The notes beneath the pieces were generated by a model. It did not search any database. It had not been told where the DNA came from and saw nothing but the letters and a program-made list of their open reading frames with translations. A stretch of DNA of 64,000 bases from assembly GCA_016838895.1 (NCBI GenBank), contig JAEKNU010000008.1, forward strand, positions 1 through 64,000, given 5' to 3'. Below are positions 1 to 8,474 of this stretch, piece after piece (positions within the stretch are counted from its first letter, which is position 1; the number at the start of each line of letters is the position of its first letter). This DNA is from Chloroflexota bacterium. GTDB lineage: Bacteria; Chloroflexota; Anaerolineae; Anaerolineales; Anaerolineaceae. The translations under genes and the position numbers were made by a program.

Positions 1-10
1 AAATTTTAAC

Positions 11-35
11 AGCCTATGATAAAAATTAATAGGCT
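11..35 (-). terminator. Possible terminator at the hsdS fragment end
   Basis: A 7-bp stem (AGCCTAT at 11-17 and ATAGGCT at 29-35) surrounds the stop codon of the truncated hsdS. On the minus strand it is followed by a short A/T-rich tract rather than a clean U-run, so termination is only a possibility. Confidence 0.3.
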
Positions 36-424
36 TCAGTTCTTTTTCGTTTGCCCCGCTTTATTGAGATGATACTGAAAACTGTCATAAATGCGCCAAA
101 CACCATTCCTTCAGCTTGCTTATTAATTTGTGCACATTTGCCAATAAGTTCTCTACTACCATTTCTGACACAAATAAGAATATCTCTTGATTTCACAAAT
201 AGTTTTCCAGGAATTTCCATTTGCACAAAAACATTGTCTTCAAAACGAAGTTGTTCTTCTTGAACATTTGAAGAGCGAAGCACTAAAATTCCGTCATAAT
301 GTACGTTTTTAGGGCTATAGGTCAAGCCAATGATAGACTCGCCTATTTCCCCAAGACTTTTTACACCCCAGTCTTCAGGAATTACCCCAACTTCGGTTTG
401 CTTATATCCCGCTTTCACTGCCAT
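26..424 (-). CDS. hsdS: Type I restriction specificity subunit HsdS, N-terminal fragment
   Basis: This 132-residue product matches the start of an HsdS subunit. It has the usual opening (GYKQTEVGVIPEDW) and the first part of a target-recognition domain (LVLRSSNVQ, then GAFMTVF near residue 110). After GAFMTVF it turns into a basic tail and stops, whereas complete HsdS proteins have about 400 residues with two recognition domains. It overlaps the end of hsdM by 10 bases, as expected for a co-transcribed hsdM-hsdS pair. The remaining 25 bases of the window cannot show whether the rest of hsdS follows in another frame. HsdS supplies DNA sequence specificity to the methylase and endonuclease, so a truncation would alter or abolish it. 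Confidence 0.75.
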   Translation of the reverse strand: MAVKAGYKQTEVGVIPEDWGVKSLGEIGESIIGLTYSPKNVHYDGILVLRSSNVQEEQLRFEDNVFVQMEIPGKLFVKSRDILICVRNGSRELIGKCAQINKQAEGMVFGAFMTVFSIISIKRGKRKRTEAY

Positions 425-2823
425 GAAAACCCCATCTTCTCAAGGTGCTGGTTTACTTTTTCTTCCAATTCAGCGACTTGCTCATTCATTTGGGGCAGCG
501 GGGTTTCGTAGCGTTCGGTGAGTTCCCTAAGGCGTTGGGTAAGGCGCTGGCTAATGCGTTCCATCTCAGCTTGCAAAGCGGCTTCCAAAGCAGCCAGCCA
601 TTTCTCATCCACGATCAGTATTTTGATCTCTTCTTCGCTCAATTTAGGATATTGGGCAACCACGGCGGCATCCAAATCAGCTTCGGCAGCTTTTATCTCA
701 TTCTTCAACGCACCTTCTTCGCTGTAGGCATCCAGCCAGGCTTGCAAAATTTCACTTTCTTCCTGCGCTTCAGGGTCGCCTTTCAATTCTTTCAGGCGGG
801 CTGTCACATTGGCTTTGTTGACCTTATCCAGCTCCGCAAAAGCGCCTTCCTCGCCGCCGTGCTCTTCTTCCAATTCCGTTTTGTGAGCACTTGCATTTTC
901 CAGCCTTTCGTTCAAAGCATCTATGGCCGCCTGTTCTGCGCCAAAATAATGCGCCACCACAAAAGGCTTCGGCAGCAGGTCGCAAGTCCAGCCCTTGTCC
1001 TTTTCCTTACCCTTCTTATCCACTTCAATAACTCGATATGTCTCAGCCTTCCAGCCATCTACAGCGATCAAATAGAGATCATCCCGCATCGTCTCATCCA
1101 GGTAATCCATCAGATGCTGATAGATGCCATACGCATCTACCAACGGCATGCCTTCATAATGGCGCAGCAGACCCGTGCCCAGGCTCTCGATCCGCTCCTT
1201 GGGCAGGAAGCCGGCTTGTAAATCCCGCAGCGAGGCGGCATTCTTCTTCTGCCACACGCCGAAATGCGCATTCATCTTCTCCATAAAACCGGAAAATTCC
1301 GGATGGGCGTAGATCGTCTCTTTTATTTTGGCTGGTGGGATCAAGAGTTCCACATAACCCGGACGCAAATCCCGGAACAAACGCGAGCGCAGAGCTGGAA
1401 AGCATTCCCAGTACTTCTGCATGGCGTCAACATCAGTCCTTGGAATCCCGCCCTGCAAATGGGCGGCGATATCCTGCATGTCATCAACCTCCTGGCTGTC
1501 GATATAACGCGGCAAATTTAAATTGAATTCGTTGCGTTCAATCTCATCCAAAGAGACCATGCGAGCGTACTTCGGCACATCCTGACCCTTGCTAAAAACA
1601 TCCACAATCTTATGCAGATCACGCTCCCGCAGCCGGTTCTTGGGACCATCCTTCATAAAACCCGCACTGGCATCAATCATAAAGATGCCTTTGCGAGTAT
1701 GGGCTTCTTCCTTGTCGATCACAATAATACAGGCAGGGATGCCCGTGCCAAAAAAGAGATTGGCAGGCAAACCGATAATGCCCTTGATATACCCCCGTCG
1801 CACCAAATTACGGCGAATCTGCGCTTCGGCATTCCCTCGAAAAAGAACGCCATGCGGCAAAATACAAGCGCCCTTGCCCGTGCTCTTCAACGAACGCACA
1901 ATATGCAGCAAATAAGCATAATCACCCTGTTTTCCGGGCGGCACACCAAAAGGGGTAAAGCGTTCATACGCATCGTTGAGCGGGTCCAGCCCCGTGCTCC
2001 AGCGTTTATCTGAAAAAGGTGGGTTGGCAACTACATAATCAAACTGCTTTAGCATGCCGTCGTCCTTGTATTTAGGATCGGTCAGCGTATTACCTTGCGT
2101 AATCATGGCAGTCGGATAATTGTGCAGGTACATATTCATGCGCGCCAAACCGCTGGTGGCTTCATCCTTCTCCTGCCCGTAAAGCGCGACCGGTGTCCCG
2201 GCTTCATCACCTACTTTCAGTAACAACGAGCCCGATCCACAGGTCGGATCGTAGACGGTCGTGTTGGCCCCCGTCTCTGCTTCACGAATGCCCAAAATCT
2301 GCGCCATGATACGGCTTACCTCAGCAGGGGTGTAAAACTGTCCCTTGCTCTTGCCACTCTCGGTCGCAAAGTGGCGCATCAGATACTCATAGGCATCCCC
2401 GAGAATATCATCCCCGCCGGCCAAATTCTTCGAGAAATCGAGCGCCTTATGCTCAAATATGGCAATCAAATTCGTCAGACGGTCGACCATCTCCTTACCC
2501 GTGCCAAGTTTGGTTGCATCATTGAAATCGGGGAAATCGGATACCGATAGCTGGTTATTCGCATTGGCCAACGGCGCAATGATCTTCTTGTTGATCTGGT
2601 CGCCGATGTCGCTTTTGCCCTTCAGGGCCACCATATCCTTGAAACTCGCCCCCTGCGGGATGGTGATCGGCGCATAGGGCACCCCTGCATACTTATCGCT
2701 GATGTACTTGATAAAGAGCAGCACCAGTACATAATCCTTGTATTGGGAAGCGTCCATGCCGCCGCGCAACTCGTCGCAGCTTGCCCAGAGAGAGCTGTAA
2801 AGTTCACTTTTCTTGATGGCCAT
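415..2823 (-). CDS. hsdM: Type I restriction-modification methyltransferase subunit HsdM
   Basis: This 802-residue protein is an N6-adenine DNA methyltransferase of a type I system. Residues 1-130 form the HsdM N-terminal helical domain. Residues 146-178 hold the family signature (GQFYTPAEVS). Residues 192-199 (DPTCGSGS) are the AdoMet-binding motif I, and NPPF at 267-270 is the catalytic motif IV. The C-terminal 300 residues are long, charged and partly coiled-coil, making the protein longer than the classical 500-residue HsdM but like the larger HsdM group. It works with HsdS, whose gene overlaps its 3' end. No hsdR nuclease gene is visible; it would have to lie left of the window or be absent. 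The start has a weak AGGA ribosome site about 9 bases upstream. Confidence 0.93.
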   Translation of the reverse strand: MAIKKSELYSSLWASCDELRGGMDASQYKDYVLVLLFIKYISDKYAGVPYAPITIPQGASFKDMVALKGKSDIGDQINKKIIAPLANANNQLSVSDFPDFNDATKLGTGKEMVDRLTNLIAIFEHKALDFSKNLAGGDDILGDAYEYLMRHFATESGKSKGQFYTPAEVSRIMAQILGIREAETGANTTVYDPTCGSGSLLLKVGDEAGTPVALYGQEKDEATSGLARMNMYLHNYPTAMITQGNTLTDPKYKDDGMLKQFDYVVANPPFSDKRWSTGLDPLNDAYERFTPFGVPPGKQGDYAYLLHIVRSLKSTGKGACILPHGVLFRGNAEAQIRRNLVRRGYIKGIIGLPANLFFGTGIPACIIVIDKEEAHTRKGIFMIDASAGFMKDGPKNRLRERDLHKIVDVFSKGQDVPKYARMVSLDEIERNEFNLNLPRYIDSQEVDDMQDIAAHLQGGIPRTDVDAMQKYWECFPALRSRLFRDLRPGYVELLIPPAKIKETIYAHPEFSGFMEKMNAHFGVWQKKNAASLRDLQAGFLPKERIESLGTGLLRHYEGMPLVDAYGIYQHLMDYLDETMRDDLYLIAVDGWKAETYRVIEVDKKGKEKDKGWTCDLLPKPFVVAHYFGAEQAAIDALNERLENASAHKTELEEEHGGEEGAFAELDKVNKANVTARLKELKGDPEAQEESEILQAWLDAYSEEGALKNEIKAAEADLDAAVVAQYPKLSEEEIKILIVDEKWLAALEAALQAEMERISQRLTQRLRELTERYETPLPQMNEQVAELEEKVNQHLEKMGFSWQ

Positions 2824-3243
2824 TGATTCGTGTCCTGTGTAAGGGGTGTGTGTCCGCGTGAACGGCTTTATGTATTATAGCCTGTTCCTGTTTCCAGGAA
2901 TAAGGGTTTGGGGCTGGATCCGATCTATTGGGGTTTAGCTAGCCATACCCGTTTGTTTTTCCAACCCCCTGTAACTTTGATCCCACTATCTTTGGACCAC
3001 ATTACTCATAAACCAAATAAAAAAATTACGGAATTTTATTGACGCTCGCCCCCCTCTCTAACCTGTTGCATGATTTCATAAGCATAGTATTTCGTATGAT
3101 AGGCAGCTTGCAGGGTTTCCGAGTTTAGTTCGACTTAATTCTTAGTTTTTTCCGAGTTTAAGGACTGATAATAAGAACCCATTATTTATATGACATTTCA
3201 ATAAACCTCTCGATTAACACAAATCTGGTTAGCCATCAAGAGT
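2824..3243. other. Intergenic gap without a supported gene
   Basis: This 420-base gap lies between hsdM and the downstream end of the HD-hydrolase gene. Apart from the hsdM promoter candidate at its left end I see no open frame with coding character, no RNA gene and no strong hairpin. Confidence 0.6.
2874..2902 (-). promoter_or_regulatory. Candidate hsdM promoter with palindrome in the -35 zone
   Basis: On the minus strand a perfect -10 box TATAAT lies at 2879-2874, about 50 bases upstream of hsdM. The -35 zone has no good match but contains the inverted repeat TTCCTG-GAAA-CAGGAA (2885-2900), a possible operator. Only the -10 box is strong. Confidence 0.4.
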
Positions 3244-3852
3244 TTATGAAAGATTTCCTGCTTGATTTAGAAGTTGATTGACCAGTTTGCGAAATTCTTC
3301 CAACAATGGTCCTTTAAAGCCAGTTTCTTTGAAGGCTTTGAGGCAATTCTCGTAATACCATAACTGATCTTCCTTGCCGGCATTGAATCGTTCCCAGATG
3401 TCATCCCCCAGTCTTTGGTGATCTGCCAGGATGGCACGGGCATTGTCGACCTTATCGGCAACTGTGACTCGCAGAAGAGATGGATCTGTCTTTTTAATAT
3501 GTTCGATATATGCCTCTTTGCGGACTTTCCAAGGTGGTTTTTCTCCTCCAGCATAATCGTGCGGTGTATCACTGGATATTTCAATAATATCAAGAACTTT
3601 CTTCCCGAATAGCTTATGGATCTCTTCCCGACTTATCTCCTCGGGTTTATCTTCGAGGGCATCATGCAGCAACGCCGCGATGGCTTCCTCTTCGCAACCT
3701 CCATCCAGTTGAACCATTGCACAGACTGAAAGCAAATGAGCCATGTAGGGTACTGGGCTTTCCTTGCGCGCATCCCGGCCGTGTAATCTGAAGGCTAATT
3801 CTAGTGCCATGTATAGTAGTGGCGTGAGCTTGTAATCTTTGTCCATCATCAT
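3244..3852 (-). CDS. HD-domain phosphohydrolase, SpoT/MESH1-like
   Basis: This 202-residue protein resembles the hydrolase domain of RelA/SpoT and the stand-alone MESH1-like enzymes. Visible metal-ligand motifs are H39 (YMAHL), the HD pair at residues 63-64 (LLHDALED) and the ED that follows, which is typical of (p)ppGpp 3'-pyrophosphohydrolases. There is no synthetase, TGS or ACT domain, so it would be a small alarmone synthetase-free hydrolase or a related nucleotide hydrolase. The start is the first of three consecutive Met codons, with AGGA about 6 bases upstream. It sits alone among accessory genes; alarmone hydrolases can act in phage defence or toxin modules, but nothing here proves that. 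The substrate is inferred from the family. Confidence 0.82.
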   Translation of the reverse strand: MMMDKDYKLTPLLYMALELAFRLHGRDARKESPVPYMAHLLSVCAMVQLDGGCEEEAIAALLHDALEDKPEEISREEIHKLFGKKVLDIIEISSDTPHDYAGGEKPPWKVRKEAYIEHIKKTDPSLLRVTVADKVDNARAILADHQRLGDDIWERFNAGKEDQLWYYENCLKAFKETGFKGPLLEEFRKLVNQLLNQAGNLS

Positions 3853-4743
3853 ATTGATCCTTATTCTAATAAATTTCTTCTCGTGTTAATCAATCTACAT
3901 GGCTACCTGTTTCTTCTCTCTTTTTTTCTTCTTACAGTCTGTCCAGGTTCCCCTCTCCCATCCGGTAAAGATCTGAATTTTGGGGAGGGAGGAATGGCGT
4001 TGGGATTTTATCCTACCAACGGCTATTGACATAAATACTTCTTAAATCTGATAAACAGGGCATTCTTTTGGAGATCTCACTGAGGTGGTTGATGGCATCC
4101 GGGAGGGGTAACTATTTGAGTAAGAGGGACCAGGAAGTTTGCTCGATGTAGTTGAGCTCTGTACTGCAGCCAGTATCTTTCCAGAAATGATCGTTGATGT
4201 TTTTTATAATTTAGGCAAACAATGAGCCGTGATCCTATAAGTTAGGGATGGCTATATTATAGACAAAAAATGGGGAGTACATGGTTTTTTTTCGCAATTG
4301 CAGGTGTGTAGGGCTAAAGGCCTTGCTGAGGACAGAGGGCAAAACGGCACGCATGGCTGTCAGTTTTTGGTAGCTATGAAAAATGAATGGATAATCATAG
4401 ATGTCACGTTGTAATTCATTTAATATCACAAAATGGATAAAATGATCATGCAAATCTATTGAGATTTTTGATCTCGATTCGAACGAAAAAAGGTACCGAG
4501 ATAATATCCGGTACCTTTTTTTGTTTTCAAGTTCAATACTAATTTCCAAAAATAATTATGCCCCCTAGGATAAGCCTGTTTCAATCTTTATTATAGAAAT
4601 GAACTATAGAGAGTAGGGATTTCATGTTTGTCCAAACAGTCTAGATGGAAATGGATCAGTTACCCATGCTTGTTTTATCTAAATTAATCGAAATAAACGG
4701 AGCAACAGTCTCTGAAAGAGGTTCATACTACCATAGGATTTTT
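3853..4743. other. Long intergenic region before the primase-like gene
   Basis: About 890 bases hold no convincing gene. The region contains a strong bidirectional terminator (4486-4522), a TTGACA box at 4026-4031 with only a poor -10 partner 17 bases later, the motif CCCCCTAGGAT at 4561-4571 (also found at 24768-24778), and a seven-codon start-stop frame (4624-4644) ending just before the first in-frame ATG of the primase-like gene at 4645. Confidence 0.5.
4486..4522. terminator. Strong bidirectional rho-independent terminator
   Basis: A perfect 13-bp stem (left arm 4486-4498 AAAAAAGGTACCG, right arm 4509-4521) encloses a 10-base loop, with A-runs on one side and T-runs on the other. It can stop transcription on both strands and insulates the primase-like gene from upstream DNA. 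Confidence 0.8.
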
Positions 4744-7386
4744 ATGATCAATCAAAAAATGCAATTATCGGATAGACACACAAAAATGCTCAAAGAAGAA
4801 TCAGGCATCTCAGATCAGGTGATTCTTGCACGCGGATACCGCACCATCACAAGTGAAGCGGATCTGGTACAATTCGGTTTTTCGCCGGCGCAGCGCAAAG
4901 TGCCTGGCTTATTAATGCCACTCCATACCACAGATGGAAAAATTGGTTTGTACGTCTACCGGCCGGATAATCCGCGTACTATAGAAGACCGTACAAAACG
5001 GGATCCGGATGGACTTCATCCGGTCAAAGTACTCAAATACGAGATTCCCAAAGACGCCGGCGTGCGGGTAGATTGTCCCCCACCCTGTTTGAAAAAGCTA
5101 CAAAACCCATCCATCCCTCTTTTTATCACCGAAGGACAAAAGAAAGCCGATGCATTAGTTTCTCGTGGTGCCTGTGCCATCGCTTTGCTGGGAGTCTGGA
5201 ATTTCAAAGGCAGAAATGAATTTGGCGGCACCACGATCTTGGCAGATTTTGACTTCATCGCCTGGGATAACCGTTCCGTTCATATTGTCTTCGATTCGGA
5301 TGTGATGTACAAACCAACTGTTCGTCTGGCTTTGGAACGCCTGACAGAAGTTTTGCAGCGTAAAGGAGCCAGTGTATCTGCCGTCTATTTACCCAATCAT
5401 CCCAGTGGATTGAAATGTGGGGTGGACGATTGGCTGGCAGATGGCCACACCCTGGATGAACTGCATGCAATGATTGAACAGCCGCGACCGATCGCCAAGG
5501 TGGCACAACCCACAATAGAGCTATTGGATGAACCCTCCCCAACCATTTCCCGTCCTCTCTGCCTGATTGGAAATTATGCTTATGCCGCTACCTGGCTGCC
5601 GATGCGTATCACCTCTCGTGAGACACTGGACAAACAAGGGAATCTCATCAGACAAAATCCACCCAAGGTGGAGGAGAGACTGGGATTGTTTATCATCCGT
5701 AATGATGGCCAAATTTATGGAGAATACAGCGATGAGCAATCCACTCATCATTTGCAAGACTTAGCATTGAACATCAAATTACAGGAAATGATACCGTCAT
5801 CCAAACGATGGTCTACCCATGGCGTTCGTGCCTTTGTAAATGGCAAGCGTCCTGACCCAATTCAAACTTTCCTCAAGCTCACGAAAATAGTCAACCGTTT
5901 TCTGGATTTTGATCGTTCCCTGGGAGATCAACAAACCATGGCAGAGCTTTTAGCCTGTTACATCCTGGCGACTTATTTTCTGGATGCCTTCAATGTGATC
6001 GGATTTTTATGGCCAAATGGCGGTGCGGGATCCGGGAAAACCAATCTTCTGATTGTAGTAACCGAGCTGGCTTATTTGGGCCAACTGATCCTGGCTGGTG
6101 GCAGTTTCGCAAGTCTGCGCGATTTGGCAGATTACGGCGCCACCCTGGCCTTCGATGACGCCGAGAATATTTCTGATTCAAGACAGACCGATCCCGATAA
6201 GCGCGCGCTGCTGTTGGCCGGAAACCGGCGGGGATCCAGTGTACCCCTCAAAGAACCAGATGGACCTGGCAAGTGGAAATTGCGGTATGTCAATGCATAC
6301 TGTCCGCGCTTATTCTCTGCGATCCGCTTACCAGAACCGGTACTGGCTTCCCGTACAATCATCATTCCACTGATCCGCACAACCGATCGGGAGAAAGCCA
6401 ATTATGATCCCCTTGACTATACGCTATGGCCGCATGATCGCAAAACCCTCCAGGATGAATTATGGGCATTGGGATTATCGCATTTACCCCATCTTCACGA
6501 ATATGGGAATTTTGTGGCGGAAAATGCCCGCCTGCGGGGACGCAATCTGCAGCCCTGGAAAGCCATTCTCTCAGTGGCTGCCTGGTTGGATGGTTTGGAT
6601 CATAAGCATGTTCTGCAACGTGGGGAGAGCCTGAGTGATCCCCACGTCGTGGTCAGAGGGTTATGGCAGCGGCTTGAGGAGATGTCCTGGCAATATCAGC
6701 AAGAGGAGACCGTCGATTTACAGTCGGGTGATCAGACCAACCTGGTCCTGAATGGAATTTGTTCGTTAATCCGTGACATGAGTGACATGAGCGACATCAG
6801 TGACATATCATCCATGACATGGACCTTCTCGACCGCGCAAATCTGTGAAGCAGCTCAATCCTTTGCTGAAAGTCATGAGGCTGATATTGATCCGCAATCC
6901 TTTACTTCCAGAAAAGTTGGCCGCCTGCTCGGAAAGCTACGCTTACACAAGAGCAGGAAAGCGGGGAAAGGTACCCGCCAATGGAAAATCACTGCCTCAA
7001 ATCTCGAAAACTGGGGAAGAGGATATGGCATAATGCTGCCTGAAATATTGACTGTGAAATCTAATGTCACTCATGTCACTGATGACCTAATGTCACAGAC
7101 AGAATCAACAGCCTGGGCTAATTGTGAAGTTATTCTACGTTTACCAGCAGATTGTGTGTTACCTACCATTGGGGGATGCTGGCGCACCATGTCCGATGGC
7201 CGTCTTGAGGCTGGATACACTTCAGAGCAACTGGCCATGGCATTGTCGATATTTCTCAACAAGGAAGTAGACGTTGACAAATTACTGGACACACAGCCAG
7301 AGCAATTGTGTCAACGATTAACCAAAGTCACTGGTGGAGAAGTGCTTCGTATTCATCTAAAAGAGAAAGGGCATACGGCTGGATGA
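4744..7386 (+). CDS. Primase/helicase-like replication protein of a mobile element (DUF3854-type Toprim plus AAA ATPase)
   Basis: The protein of about 880 residues has the layout of replication proteins from integrative elements and plasmids. Counted from ATG 4744, residues 125-235 form a DUF3854/Toprim-like domain (ITEGQKKADAL, then HIVFDSDV and GVDDWL). A P-loop ATPase follows, with Walker A (GGAGSGKTN) near 426-434 and Walker B (LAFDDAEN) near 468-475. A low-complexity Ser-Asp-Met/Ile linker near 679-690 is encoded by tandem 9-bp DNA repeats, and a basic winged-helix-like segment follows. An in-frame ATG exists at 4645, but it lacks a ribosome site, while 4744 has AGGA five bases upstream and starts at the usual LSDRHTKML opening. 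The protein probably primes or unwinds DNA at an element origin. Its family is recognised by motif only. Confidence 0.72.
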   Translation: MINQKMQLSDRHTKMLKEESGISDQVILARGYRTITSEADLVQFGFSPAQRKVPGLLMPLHTTDGKIGLYVYRPDNPRTIEDRTKRDPDGLHPVKVLKYEIPKDAGVRVDCPPPCLKKLQNPSIPLFITEGQKKADALVSRGACAIALLGVWNFKGRNEFGGTTILADFDFIAWDNRSVHIVFDSDVMYKPTVRLALERLTEVLQRKGASVSAVYLPNHPSGLKCGVDDWLADGHTLDELHAMIEQPRPIAKVAQPTIELLDEPSPTISRPLCLIGNYAYAATWLPMRITSRETLDKQGNLIRQNPPKVEERLGLFIIRNDGQIYGEYSDEQSTHHLQDLALNIKLQEMIPSSKRWSTHGVRAFVNGKRPDPIQTFLKLTKIVNRFLDFDRSLGDQQTMAELLACYILATYFLDAFNVIGFLWPNGGAGSGKTNLLIVVTELAYLGQLILAGGSFASLRDLADYGATLAFDDAENISDSRQTDPDKRALLLAGNRRGSSVPLKEPDGPGKWKLRYVNAYCPRLFSAIRLPEPVLASRTIIIPLIRTTDREKANYDPLDYTLWPHDRKTLQDELWALGLSHLPHLHEYGNFVAENARLRGRNLQPWKAILSVAAWLDGLDHKHVLQRGESLSDPHVVVRGLWQRLEEMSWQYQQEETVDLQSGDQTNLVLNGICSLIRDMSDMSDISDISSMTWTFSTAQICEAAQSFAESHEADIDPQSFTSRKVGRLLGKLRLHKSRKAGKGTRQWKITASNLENWGRGYGIMLPEILTVKSNVTHVTDDLMSQTESTAWANCEVILRLPADCVLPTIGGCWRTMSDGRLEAGYTSEQLAMALSIFLNKEVDVDKLLDTQPEQLCQRLTKVTGGEVLRIHLKEKGHTAG
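6773..7096. repeat. Iteron-like 9-bp tandem repeats in inverted arrangement inside the primase gene
   Basis: Four consecutive 9-bp units of consensus GTGACATGA occupy 6773-6808. Three units in the opposite orientation (TCATGTCAC or TAATGTCAC) occupy 7062-7079 and 7088-7096. The 16-mer GTGACATGAGTGACAT (6773-6788) recurs as its exact reverse complement at 7064-7079. They lie in frame in the coding sequence, giving Ser-Asp-Met repeats in one array and Asn-Val-Thr-His-Val-Thr in the other. Such arrays are typical of replication-initiator binding sites, which is an inference here. Confidence 0.7.
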
Positions 7387-7574
7387 TTTTTGTGATCCTA
7401 ATATCCTATTGGCATTGCCATCTTCTTCCAGGCAGCCATGGATCTGAAAGAGAAAAAAACAGATTCCGTTTGTGAGCCCCACGGATGAGTAGAAAAGGTA
7501 AAACAATTTCACGAAATCAATAACGACATGATTTTGCCGTCAAGTCGAAAACATCTTGTATCGAAAAGGAAAAT

Positions 7575-7603
7575 AAAAAATGCCTTTCAGGCATTTTTTA
7601 TTT
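7575..7603. terminator. Bidirectional terminator between primase and toxin genes
   Basis: An 11-bp stem (AAAAAATGCCT at 7575-7585, AGGCATTTTTT at 7589-7599) with a 3-base loop and flanking A/T runs. It overlaps the last codons of the convergent toxin gene and can serve both strands. Confidence 0.75.
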
Positions 7604-7918
7604 TCTAATCCTATCTTGGGCGATTTTATATACCATATCATCACTTCGGATTGAAATCACAATAACTCTCATAACATTGTTATTTCTAACTAGCCCGTAA
7701 ACAATCCGAATCCCCAGTTTTCTTAATTTTATTTTTAAAAAGCCCGCCAAATGGCTCGACTGCCGATTCCCAAGAGGTTTTCCATACCCCCCTTCTGCTG
7801 CGGGGAGCGGATTTCCAGAAACTTTTTTTATGGATTTTAATACCTGGATTCGTTGAGAATTATCAAGCGATGCCAAATCCTCTTCTGCTTCATAAGAGTA
7901 TTCAACGCACCAACTCAT
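7598..7918 (-). CDS. RelE/ParE-family toxin of a type II toxin-antitoxin pair
   Basis: This 106-residue basic protein has the RelE/ParE core. It shows an opening beta strand with SYEAEEDL, a helix with NSQRIQVLKSIKKV, the segment GNPLPAAEGGYGKPLG and a strand RKLGIRIVYGLVRNNNVMRVIVISIRSDD. RelE relatives cleave mRNA on the ribosome and ParE relatives poison gyrase; the sequence does not settle which. Its start codon touches the stop of the antitoxin gene, so the two are translated together. It is converged on by the primase-like gene, and its 3' end overlaps the shared terminator. Such pairs commonly stabilise mobile elements, which fits this neighbourhood. Confidence 0.83.
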   Translation of the reverse strand: MSWCVEYSYEAEEDLASLDNSQRIQVLKSIKKVSGNPLPAAEGGYGKPLGNRQSSHLAGFLKIKLRKLGIRIVYGLVRNNNVMRVIVISIRSDDMVYKIAQDRIRK

Positions 7919-8250
7919 TACTCAATGTCCACATCAGTGTCGTCGTCAAGTTCAGATTCATCAATGCCCAAATTTTTCAAAACTTGTTCTTGGGTCAAGA
8001 ATCCTGTTTGTTTGGCTCGTTCCATACGCTCCTCAGCTTCAAAAAACAGGGCATACTCCTCAAGCATATCAACCATTTCCTCGTAGCGAACAGGATCAAC
8101 GAGAACACATGCTGGGACATTGTTTTTTAGAACAATCTTTGAACCACTTGTCTTGACTTCTGCAAAAATTTTATTCGCTTCTCCACGGTTAAACCGGGTT
8201 ATTGGAACGATGGCATCAGTTACTGCTTTTAAAGAAAGCGTTGTTCTCAT
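7918..8250 (-). CDS. Phd/YefM-family antitoxin
   Basis: This 110-residue protein has the Phd/YefM fold signature: an N-terminal DNA-binding part (ITRFNRGEANKIFAEVKTSGSKIVLKNNV) followed by ACVLVDPVRYEEMVDMLEEY. The acidic C-terminal tail (ESELDDDTDVDIE) probably wraps the toxin. It is the first gene of a two-gene operon and overlaps the toxin start by one base. Antitoxins of this family repress their own promoter. A promoter with repeated GACTTATT elements lies directly upstream (8291-8319), consistent with autoregulation. Confidence 0.83.
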   Translation of the reverse strand: MRTTLSLKAVTDAIVPITRFNRGEANKIFAEVKTSGSKIVLKNNVPACVLVDPVRYEEMVDMLEEYALFFEAEERMERAKQTGFLTQEQVLKNLGIDESELDDDTDVDIE

Positions 8251-8290
8251 AAGTTACTTTAACCTCAAAATAGATATAAACCTTAATTCA

Positions 8291-8319
8291 ATTATACGAC
8301 TTATTGACTTATTAGTCTA
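8291..8319 (-). promoter_or_regulatory. Promoter and possible operator of the toxin-antitoxin operon
   Basis: On the minus strand TAGACT (8319-8314) and TATAAT (8296-8291) are separated by 17 bases. The spacer contains the repeated element GACTTATT on the plus strand and the imperfect palindrome GACTTATTAGTC at 8306-8317, a reasonable site for antitoxin autorepression. Confidence 0.5.
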
Positions 8320-8474
8320 TATAATCATCTATTTCTAATGCGATTATTTAAGCGCAGTAAGTGGAATTCCCCCAAAAACGACTGATTCATTAGGATTCGT
8401 GTTCAATGGGAATCCTTTTCTACACAGCCCACCTGTTTTTTATTGGACATAATAAAATTTTTGAATTCTCATTA

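Noticed and set aside
445-1221. Long open frame antisense to hsdM
   Set aside because: It is the mirror of a well-supported HsdM coding sequence, with no family similarity and no ribosome site.
4235-4549. Open frame of 104 codons on the minus strand
   Set aside because: A strong bidirectional terminator (4486-4522) lies inside its 5' part, no ribosome site is seen and the composition shows no protein family.
4624-4644. Short leader frame before the primase-like gene
   Set aside because: The six residues carry no pattern, and the main start has its own ribosome site further on.
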